A stretch of DNA of 11,417 nt from Micrococcales bacterium UBA3913 (GTDB lineage Bacteria; Actinomycetota; Actinomycetes; Actinomycetales; Microbacteriaceae), in assembly GCA_002391425.1 (NCBI GenBank), contig DGEZ01000130.1, positions 1-11,417 on the forward strand. Direction: 5' to 3'. The stretch's first letter is position 1. The number at the start of each line of letters is the position of its first letter. Made by a program: the position numbers and the translations under genes. This document shows positions 4,716-11,417 of this stretch, one piece after another. The notes under the pieces are model-generated. The model made no database searches. It saw only the letters and a program-made list of their open reading frames with translations, and was not told the origin of the DNA.

Positions 4716-7231
4716 TGCCTCCGGAGGATAGGGCCTCAACTGAGCGGCCCGTCATTCTGGGACGAGTTACCTCGCCGCGCACGATTCCAGGGCGGCGTGG
4801 TGGCGGTGGACGAGCGCGGTTCACCGATCCGGAGGAGCGCTCGCGGCGGATTGATGCACGTTTTGATGAGGCGATAGCCGCCATCGGCGATCAGGTTCAG
4901 ATTTCGAACTCGATCCATGCCGCTGACCCTCAGCTCGTGCTCGTTTTCGAAGCGCTCGATGAGCAGATCGATTTGTCTGCTGTGGCCGCCAACCTTGGTA
5001 TCGAAATCCTCATCGAGGCTGAGAGCGCGATTACGCCCACCGATGAGTTCGAACTCGTCAGCCAGGAACCACGGAACCCGTACATCGGTTCATGCCTGCA
5101 TGCGGTGTGCGCGAACCAGACCGCGTTCGACAATCTGCTTTCGCTCTGGCGTACGTGGAGAGCCACGGATGGTCTTCCTTACGGCTATTCGAAGCTCCGG
5201 GACCTCTTTGCCCACTTGAAAGACCTCCGACCGTGGGGGCCGCAAGATCGGCTGCGGGCCATCGACTGGGACGAGTACTTCGCCGGGCACATTGATGACC
5301 GCCCACAGAGTATCGAGATCGAGCTGTGGTATCGCCGGAGTGATCAGAAGCGGCGACAGAGTCAGCAGGAGGTGACCGCTCTTGTCGAACAGGCCGGCGG
5401 TCAGGTCACTGCATCGGCGATCATTGACCAGATCGGCTATCACGGGCTCAAGTGCACCGTGCCGAATCAGGTGCTGCGCGATCTGGCGTCCGGGAACCAC
5501 GATGCGGTTCGTGTCGTCCGTTCTGCGAACGTCATGTATCTGCGCGTGTCGGGGCAAGCCCTGCCTGTCGTCGGCCCGCCCACCGAAGCACAAGGACAGA
5601 TCGATGGCGACCTGCCCACGGGTGATCCGGTTCTCTGCCTGCTTGATGGGGTCCCGGCGGCGAACCACCCGCTACTGCGTGGCCGCGTGGAGGTTTACGA
5701 TCCCGACGATCTGCTCGAAAAGGCGACCGTCGATGAACTGCGACACGGCACGTGGATGTCGTCAGTGGCCGTCTGGGGAGACCGCGGCCTCGGCGAGGCT
5801 CCTGCGGTGCGACCGGTACTCGTCCGCCCGATCCTGACCCCTGCCGACGATACCGAGAACAGGATCGAGGAGTTGCCTGTCGAGGAACTCGTGCCGGATC
5901 TGATGTGGCGGGTGTTCCGGGAACTGTTCGACGGGACAGACGCGCAGCCAGCAGCGGGTGAGGCGATCGCGATCGTCAACATCTCGGTGGGTGACCCGGC
6001 CGCACCATTCGAAACCATCCTGTCGTCTTGGGCACGCATCATCGACTGGCTCAGCTATCAGTACGGCGTGCTCATCATCGTCTCAGCAGGCAATCACCAG
6101 AATCTCGTTCTCAGCCCGGCATCCTCCACCGAGATCGCTGGCCTCCAAGGCGATGACCGACGACGGGCGATCCTCGATGCGATCGCCCGTCAGCAGAACA
6201 AGCGAAGACTCCTCGCCCCCGCCGAATCGGTGAACGCGATCAGCGTCGGCGCGATTCACGGCGATGCATCGACAGTCGATCCGCAGGGATACGCCGTCGA
6301 TCCCACTGATGGGCTTCCGGCCATTAGCCCCATATCTCCGACTGGCAGTGGATACCGTCGAAGTGTCAAACCAGACCTCACAGCCAACGGTGGTCGCGTG
6401 TTCTTTAGAGACGGCATCGCCGCTCAGGAAACGATCTCGTTCACTGGTATCTCGGCGCTGGGACCAGGAATCCGGGTTGCGACGCCGAACCAGTTTCAAG
6501 AGACACACATCTCCGGCACGAGCCCGGCTGCGGCACTCGTCGCCAGAAGAGCAGCGCGAATCCACGACCTGGTAGCCGACATCACCACCGGGGTGTCCAT
6601 CAGCACAAGACAACGAGCGTCTGCGATCAAAGCACTTCTGGCGCACGGAGCAGCACCCCCCGACCATTCGGAACACGACCCGATCCCTAGTGAGAGTGCT
6701 TTCGGGTACGGCGCCGCGATACGCGACTACGCGGATGGCTGCGCCTCGAATGAGGCTGTCGTGCTCTTCATCGGGTCGATCGGCGCGAACGAGGAACAAG
6801 AACTGCTCTTCCCGCTGCCCGATGGTCTCAACGTACGCGAGACAAAACGCATCGAGGCAACCCTCGCTTGGCTCACTCCCGTCAATTGGCGGCATCGGCA
6901 ATACCGAAAAGCTGCGTTGTCTTTCGTCAAGCCCGAGGGCGCCATTCCGAAGCTCGGAACACCAACCGGACTCAGCTCAGACGCCACGACGCGTGGAGCG
7001 ACAACCCTGCAACGCCAGTCGTGGGAGTTGCAGAGCACATTCGCATCCGGGCAGGGATCAAACATGAAGGTACGGGTCAAGTGCTACGAGCAGGCCGGCG
7101 GACTACTCGGCGAGCGGGTTGATTTCGCCGTCGCGCTATCCCTTTGGGTCGCACCTGCACTCAACGTCGACGTGTACAGCCAGGTGCGAGCTCAGGTCCG
7201 TTCCAGAGTCACAATCCAGCCCCAGGGATAA
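4715..7231 (+). CDS. ietS: Subtilisin-like (S8) serine protease of an IetAS-type system
   Basis: The protein is 838 residues. The GTG at 4715 overlaps the ATPase stop by one base, with GAGGAG (4707-4712) only two bases upstream, which suggests coupled re-initiation. No alternative start lies nearby. A basic, Gly-rich N-terminus (PGRRGGGG, 25-32) leads into a roughly 270-residue region with no recognised domain. The S8 domain follows: Asp311 in CLLDGVP, His344 in RHGTWMSS, oxyanion Asn460 in VSAGNHQ, and Ser603 in SGTSPAAA. All catalytic residues are present, so it should be active. Residues 680-838 form a beta-rich C-terminal domain. There is no signal peptide or membrane segment, unusual for subtilases, so it acts in the cytoplasm. 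Unregulated activity would plausibly be toxic, which fits a defence or addiction role controlled by the partner ATPase. The substrate is unknown. Confidence 0.85.
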   Translation: MPPEDRASTERPVILGRVTSPRTIPGRRGGGGRARFTDPEERSRRIDARFDEAIAAIGDQVQISNSIHAADPQLVLVFEALDEQIDLSAVAANLGIEILIEAESAITPTDEFELVSQEPRNPYIGSCLHAVCANQTAFDNLLSLWRTWRATDGLPYGYSKLRDLFAHLKDLRPWGPQDRLRAIDWDEYFAGHIDDRPQSIEIELWYRRSDQKRRQSQQEVTALVEQAGGQVTASAIIDQIGYHGLKCTVPNQVLRDLASGNHDAVRVVRSANVMYLRVSGQALPVVGPPTEAQGQIDGDLPTGDPVLCLLDGVPAANHPLLRGRVEVYDPDDLLEKATVDELRHGTWMSSVAVWGDRGLGEAPAVRPVLVRPILTPADDTENRIEELPVEELVPDLMWRVFRELFDGTDAQPAAGEAIAIVNISVGDPAAPFETILSSWARIIDWLSYQYGVLIIVSAGNHQNLVLSPASSTEIAGLQGDDRRRAILDAIARQQNKRRLLAPAESVNAISVGAIHGDASTVDPQGYAVDPTDGLPAISPISPTGSGYRRSVKPDLTANGGRVFFRDGIAAQETISFTGISALGPGIRVATPNQFQETHISGTSPAAALVARRAARIHDLVADITTGVSISTRQRASAIKALLAHGAAPPDHSEHDPIPSESAFGYGAAIRDYADGCASNEAVVLFIGSIGANEEQELLFPLPDGLNVRETKRIEATLAWLTPVNWRHRQYRKAALSFVKPEGAIPKLGTPTGLSSDATTRGATTLQRQSWELQSTFASGQGSNMKVRVKCYEQAGGLLGERVDFAVALSLWVAPALNVDVYSQVRAQVRSRVTIQPQG

Positions 7232-7257
7232 ACGGCATGGTGACTGCGCAGGCCGTT
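7231..7257 (+). terminator. Weak stem-loop after the protease gene
   Basis: AACGGC (7231-7236) pairs with GCCGTT (7252-7257) around a 15-base loop, starting at the last base of the protease stop. There is no U-tract and the stem is short, so termination is doubtful. It lies between converging genes, where a terminator would be expected. Confidence 0.2.
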
Positions 7258-7272
7258 ATGCGAGGAGCTTCA

Positions 7273-7725
7273 CTAGATATCTCGAGTCGCCGCCGTCCGG
7301 TACTGTGTCGGAATCTCTACGCAACTTCCTGACGATGGGAACGAGTCTCCACTCGACGTCAACGGTCTTCCAGCAGCCTGCTTGGCCAGCTCGGTCGTAG
7401 CTCGCCTTTGCGCACGCCGGGCAACGGCCTCACGCACGCGGACTCGGGCAAGCAGGATCACGCTGACCGGTCCCATGACGACGAGCTTCATCGTGTTCCA
7501 CAGGCAGAGGAGGACGAGGAGGTTGAGCCATCCGGGTCCGCCGTCTGCGATGAGTGTGGTGAAGGTGCTCGCGGCCAGGAGGTAGGGCACGGCGAGGAGC
7601 ATCGCGGGGATACCCCATTTGAGTCCCCGACGGGTACGTATGGCGTCGAGGAGGATGTTGGTGGGCATGTAGCGGCGCAGGAATGCGCGGGTGTGGACGC
7701 TGAGGGTCCAGAGCTGGCGGATCAT
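7273..7725 (-). CDS. Small membrane protein associated with MobF relaxase genes
   Basis: The product is 150 residues. I chose the ATG at 7723-7725 because AGAGGA lies nine bases upstream on the minus strand; the frame runs further up to 7809 without family-like sequence. The basic N-terminus (RAFLRRYMPTN, then IRTRRGLKWG) is followed by hydrophobic segments at about 39-60 and 66-94, interrupted by GGPGW, then a basic tail (ARVRVREAVARRAQRRA). Close relatives in actinobacteria are often labelled 'sulfate permease', but this protein is far too small and lacks transporter domains, so I do not adopt that name. It lies downstream of the relaxase on the same strand with a 149-base gap, suggesting a conjugation-linked role. 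The last 35 residues (after AAGRPL) are polar and may be new sequence acquired where the defence operon joined. Confidence 0.75.
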   Translation of the reverse strand: MIRQLWTLSVHTRAFLRRYMPTNILLDAIRTRRGLKWGIPAMLLAVPYLLAASTFTTLIADGGPGWLNLLVLLCLWNTMKLVVMGPVSVILLARVRVREAVARRAQRRATTELAKQAAGRPLTSSGDSFPSSGSCVEIPTQYRTAATRDI

Positions 7726-7874
7726 GACGGGGTTTCCTCTCACATGCACGACGGATCGTCGGAGGCGGTGCGTGTGAGTGGCCTTGCGGCCTGCCCCGAG
7801 GAGCGTCATATCAAGGAGAAATCCGCCTCACCACCAGGGTATGACGTACCAGCGACATTCGGAAGGGCACCTGG
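7726..7874 (-). other. Gap between relaxase and small membrane protein genes
   Basis: This 149-base gap carries no gene I can support. It holds the ribosome binding site of the downstream gene (AGAGGA, minus strand, about 7735-7740) and a small hairpin GGCC-ttgc-GGCC at 7780-7791 with no U-tract. The downstream gene may be transcribed with the relaxase or from a promoter I could not recognise. Confidence 0.4.
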
Positions 7875-10800
7875 TCACAGGCCCCGGCTCGCACCCTCAC
7901 GCCGCGCCGTCCGCGAAGGATCATCGCTGCCATCGACCCCGGCGAGGTCGCGGAGTCTCGCGAGGGCTGCTCTCGCTCGTGCCGCGTCGATCTTCTGCGC
8001 ATCGCTATCGGGGGCTGGGCCGAGCGGCGTGCGTGTGGTGGCGCCGTAACGGTCGCGGTACGCGGCTACGGTTCGCGCCTGTTGTTTCCACGCTGCCGCG
8101 GCACTCGCATCTGCCGGTGTCTCTCCAAACGCGAGTACCCATTCCTGCCGTTCGGCGATCGCTTGGTCGAGGACGGCTTCGGCGCGTTGCTGGATCAGCT
8201 CGCGCCGTTCCGTGAGGGCCTTCCGCATTTCGGCGGACATGGGTCCGGCTGCTTCGTGGATGAGGCCGGCGATCAGGCGGGGTGCCTTGCGGGTACGCCC
8301 GGAACCAGCCGGCCTCTCGGTAGCGCGGGCGAGGCGGTGGTGGAGGACGGAGGCGATGTCGTCGGCATCGCCGAAGCCGCGCGCTGCGACCAGGCGCGGC
8401 ATGAGAGCGTCGATGTTGTGGTGGTTCGCTTCCGCGCGGCGGAGCTCTGCGGTGAGGGCTCCGAATGCGTCGGAGTGGATCGTGTCTTCTGCTTCTTCCG
8501 GGGTGAGACCGGAAGTACGGATGAGGGTGGCGAAGCGGTCGTGTTGGGCGGCTTGCGCGATCGTCTCGTACTCGGCCGCGAGCTGTCCCACCGACCCCCA
8601 CGCCTCTTGTTCAGCAGTGATCGTCTCGTGCGCGGAGAGTTCCGCGCCGACGTGCTGCAGCACCCCGTAGAGGACGCTCCGCGCGGTCGCATCAGGATCG
8701 TCCGCCGGGTGTGGGGTGGTGTGGTTGTCGTCGGGGCGGTCGGTGGCGACGTAGACGAGGTTCGCGTGCCGGCCGCGGGTCATCGCGACATACAAGTTCT
8801 CCCGCGTCGTAGACGGATCAACAAGCACATGCGAGGTGTCGGTCGTGATTCCCTGCGCCCTATGCGCGGTCACTGCGTACCCCAGATCAACATGATCGGA
8901 GACGTAGTCGGACGGGAGGATCACGGTGCCGCGGCTGTCCGCGCGTCGGGCGGTGAGTGATCCGTCATTGCGGATGCCGGTGACGATCCAGCGATCCCCG
9001 TTGCGCACCCACCCGCGCGGGGTGCGGAGTCGGCGGTCGTTCTTCCTGGTGATGATCGTGTCCCCGATCCCGGCACGGGCGTCACCTTGGAGGGCGACTT
9101 CGCGGCGGGCGTTCACGGTGCGGTCGAGGATGAGGTCGGCGCGGGCGCGCTGGTTCAGGGCGTGGACGGATTCGTTGGAGTCCGCGATCAATACCGTTGA
9201 AGCCCCGGCGAGGGTGTCGGTGCGCCAGGCGGTGTAGGCGGCGTCGATCATTGCCTCGGTGTTCCCGCCGGTGATACGGCCGTGGGCGGTGTAGGTGTCG
9301 ATGGCTTCGGGGCGGCCGTGGCGGAGGTCGAGGGAGGTGGTCTTTTCCCAGTCGTTGACGAACCGGTGCACGTCGAGCAGTTCAGGTACGTCGTTGCGGT
9401 CGTGGACGAGGAGGGAGAACGCGCCGCCGGCGGTGACGGATTGCAGTTGCGCCCAGTCGCCCACCAACAGCACCTTCACTCCCACCTCGGCTGCGTGCTC
9501 TGTGAGGCGGTCCAGGGAGAGGGTGCCGGCGAGGGAGGCTTCGTCCACGATCACGAGCTGCCCCTTGCGGAACGATGCGCCGGTGTTCTGGTGGTCTTGC
9601 CACCATTTCGCGGTGTTCTCCGTCCGGATGCCGAGATCATCGGCGAGGACCTGCGCGGCGACCGCGGACGGTGCGAGGCCGACGACGCTACCGCGCCCGT
9701 GCTCCCGCTCCCACGCCGTGCGCAGGGCGCGCATCGCCGTTGTCTTCCCAGCCCCCGCCGGGCCGACCAGCACGTCAACTGCCCGGCCAGAGATCGCGAC
9801 CCCGGTGAGGGCGGCGGCTTGGTCATCGGCGAGGAGCCTGCCGTCGCGGTCCGGGCGCCGGGTGACCTTCTCGATCACATCGACGGGCACGGTGGGTGCG
9901 GTCATGGTGCGGGCGCGCTCGAGGAGCCTGTCTTCTGCCGCCAGGATTTCAGGCGACGAGTAGAGCGTCGACGCGATCGGTCGGAACCTGCTGCTGTCAT
10001 CAGCCCGGCGGAACACGGTTGGGCTGGAGGCGAGCTCGGGCGGGGTGAGCCGGATCGACGCGTGTTCGGCGGCATCAACCACCATCCCGACGACCGCTTC
10101 ACGATCCTGCGTGGTGGCGAACCGGTAGGGCATGGTCTGTCGTGCGGCTTCGGCGGTGAGGTTCCAGCGCCGCCAAGTCGACCGCTTCTCACCGACCGCC
10201 TCCACCACGCTGCGCCCGAGCGAGGCGATCACGTCCAAAGGCACATCGTCCGCGCGCAACAGCATGGGCGCGTCGTTGGCGGTGACGGTACGGGCCCAGC
10301 GGGTAGCGTCTTCACCGAGAAGATGCGACGCACGTTCCCGCCACTCGTTGGTGAGGTCTGCGAGGGAACGGACCTGCTTCTCCGGCCGGGTCGCCAACGT
10401 CGCCTGCGCACGCAACTTGATGACCGTCGCCAGCGACGGCTGCCGACCGTGACGGGCGACGTACTTGGCGATGAGACGGTTCTTCTCCTTGTCAATCTGC
10501 CTTGACCTCGATGAGAACTCAGCCACCAGTCGCTCGGGAACCGTGGTGATCGCCCAGGCAGGGTTGCGGTCACGCCCCATGTCCCGCGCCTCCCACTCGA
10601 CGCCGAAGGCACGGGTGAGGTGATCGGCAAAGACGGCTTCGTGAAGTTCGGACAGGGCGACGGTCGCGGCGTGAAGGGGGCGACCGTCGAGAGAGCGCCA
10701 TTTGCCATCGTGGACGGTCTGCACCTTGTTCGAGATCACCACATGCGTGTGCAGATGCGGGTCACCCGCCCGCGAGTCGTAATGATCGAACGCGGTGGCA

Positions 10801-11417
10801 ATCACCCCGGACACATCGGCCTGCGCAACCGCCCCGTTGCGTCCTGCAGCACCCACGCGGGTTACTGCAACCTCTCGCTCGATGAACGCAACCATCTCGG
10901 CAACCGCCGCGTGATGCGCGTCCGCAATCAGCGATTGCGTGCCAGCGTCCGACATCGCCCACAGCACTGATGCGGACTTCGGAATCGAGAACGTGAAATC
11001 GAACCCTGCAACCGCCTTCCGCACCCCACGTGCGCTCTCCTCGGCCGCGATTGCGGCGACCGCCTCGGCACGCTCGGTCACGGGAAGGTCGGCGTCGAGC
11101 CTCGACGTGCGGTGTTCGATGCGCTCGGTCACGGTCGGGTACTTCCGATACGGACTGCCGAGCGCCTTATCAGTCACCGGGTCGCGGCCCTGCCCGATCA
11201 GACGTTGAAGCTGCTGCTCGGAAACCTCGTCGCCGACCGTGATTGTTCCGCCGCCGAGCGCAGTAACGGCTGACCCGAGCCATCGGCCCGGCGGCGTTCC
11301 TTCCTCCGTGTAGTACCTCGTCAACGGAGTCGAGGGCACCCGATCACCGTCGCCAGTAGCGACGGTGCGCAGGAGGTACTTGTAGCCGTCACCGGCGGAC
11401 ATCACCCGCATCGAAAC
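7875..11417 (-). CDS. MobF-family conjugative relaxase-helicase (5' end outside window)
   Basis: At 1180 visible residues this is nearly complete. The frame has ATG at 11409-11411 but is still open at the edge (Val-Ser before it). Relatives usually start a few residues earlier, so I treat the start as beyond 11417. Numbering from that internal Met, the TrwC-like relaxase domain has catalytic tyrosines in TRYYTEEGTPPGRW (Tyr33/34) and a metal-binding HLHTH (219-223). It nicks one strand at the origin of transfer and stays bound to the 5' end. A RecD-like helicase follows: Walker A GPAGAGKT (550-557), Walker B VIVDEAS (Asp623/Glu624), motif III GDWAQL (651-656), motif V TAHRAQG (848-854) and motif VI AMTRGRHAN (876-884). 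The C-terminal 270 residues are charged and helical. All motifs are intact, so the element could mobilise itself if a transfer channel and origin lie outside the window. Confidence 0.95.
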   Translation of the reverse strand, partial: VSMRVMSAGDGYKYLLRTVATGDGDRVPSTPLTRYYTEEGTPPGRWLGSAVTALGGGTITVGDEVSEQQLQRLIGQGRDPVTDKALGSPYRKYPTVTERIEHRTSRLDADLPVTERAEAVAAIAAEESARGVRKAVAGFDFTFSIPKSASVLWAMSDAGTQSLIADAHHAAVAEMVAFIEREVAVTRVGAAGRNGAVAQADVSGVIATAFDHYDSRAGDPHLHTHVVISNKVQTVHDGKWRSLDGRPLHAATVALSELHEAVFADHLTRAFGVEWEARDMGRDRNPAWAITTVPERLVAEFSSRSRQIDKEKNRLIAKYVARHGRQPSLATVIKLRAQATLATRPEKQVRSLADLTNEWRERASHLLGEDATRWARTVTANDAPMLLRADDVPLDVIASLGRSVVEAVGEKRSTWRRWNLTAEAARQTMPYRFATTQDREAVVGMVVDAAEHASIRLTPPELASSPTVFRRADDSSRFRPIASTLYSSPEILAAEDRLLERARTMTAPTVPVDVIEKVTRRPDRDGRLLADDQAAALTGVAISGRAVDVLVGPAGAGKTTAMRALRTAWEREHGRGSVVGLAPSAVAAQVLADDLGIRTENTAKWWQDHQNTGASFRKGQLVIVDEASLAGTLSLDRLTEHAAEVGVKVLLVGDWAQLQSVTAGGAFSLLVHDRNDVPELLDVHRFVNDWEKTTSLDLRHGRPEAIDTYTAHGRITGGNTEAMIDAAYTAWRTDTLAGASTVLIADSNESVHALNQRARADLILDRTVNARREVALQGDARAGIGDTIITRKNDRRLRTPRGWVRNGDRWIVTGIRNDGSLTARRADSRGTVILPSDYVSDHVDLGYAVTAHRAQGITTDTSHVLVDPSTTRENLYVAMTRGRHANLVYVATDRPDDNHTTPHPADDPDATARSVLYGVLQHVGAELSAHETITAEQEAWGSVGQLAAEYETIAQAAQHDRFATLIRTSGLTPEEAEDTIHSDAFGALTAELRRAEANHHNIDALMPRLVAARGFGDADDIASVLHHRLARATERPAGSGRTRKAPRLIAGLIHEAAGPMSAEMRKALTERRELIQQRAEAVLDQAIAERQEWVLAFGETPADASAAAAWKQQARTVAAYRDRYGATTRTPLGPAPDSDAQKIDAARARAALARLRDLAGVDGSDDPSRTARREGASRGL

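Noticed and set aside
3684..7302. CGGTAC repeats near both ends of the ATPase-protease operon as attachment sites
   Set aside because: Only six bases are shared and the flanks differ, which is expected by chance.
7408..8049. 213-residue plus-strand frame
   Set aside because: It runs antisense across the small membrane protein and the relaxase end, its composition is shadow-like, and no ribosome binding site is visible.
8082..10505. Long plus-strand frames (8082-8960 and 9282-10505) opposite the relaxase gene
   Set aside because: They are shadows of a 1180-residue MobF protein with all motifs intact. Their translations are low-complexity, rich in Gly, Arg and Val.

Overview
The window is high-GC DNA with actinobacterial character. 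It has GTG as well as ATG starts, a secreted protein with an LPxTG-type sorting signal, a MobF relaxase and a small membrane protein of a kind that often sits beside actinobacterial MobF genes. A Micrococcales host (Microbacteriaceae-like) is my best guess, by inference from gene families and not from any marker gene. The mix of a conjugative relaxase, an intact insertion sequence, a broken host-type gene and a defence-type operon points to an accessory region, either a plasmid or an integrative conjugative element.

Layout. Positions 2-103 (+) look like the tail of an unidentified gene. Positions 177-1262 (+) encode an exported beta-propeller-like surface protein with a Gly/Ser linker and an LPATG signal whose end appears frameshifted. 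Positions 1431-1778 (+) encode a small protein with two helix-turn-helix units. Positions 1760-1895 and 3562-3670 (-) are two halves of one broken CPBP-type membrane protease gene. They are split by a complete 1666-bp IS1380-family element (1896-3561) with 15-bp perfect terminal inverted repeats and a 5-bp TTAAG target duplication. Removing the element rejoins the protease frame exactly, but the gene is also cut on its upstream side, within the expected EExxxR catalytic motif near 3671.

From that second breakpoint runs a tight two-gene operon (3738-7231, +). It encodes a small AAA+ ATPase and an 838-residue cytoplasmic subtilisin-like (S8) protease with overlapping stop and start codons. This matches the IetA/IetS pair, known from Agrobacterium plasmid stability/incompatibility work and later described as an anti-phage defence system. 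All catalytic motifs are present in both proteins.

On the minus strand follow a 150-residue membrane protein (7273-7725) and a MobF relaxase-helicase (7875 to beyond 11417), whose first few codons lie just outside the window. These two form the conjugation backbone.

How the parts fit. The relaxase would nick and unwind the element for transfer. The ATPase-protease pair would either protect the host from phage or stabilise the mobile element against competitors. The IS and the protease remnant record at least two rearrangements beside the operon. No tRNA, rRNA, CRISPR array or convincing attachment site was seen.
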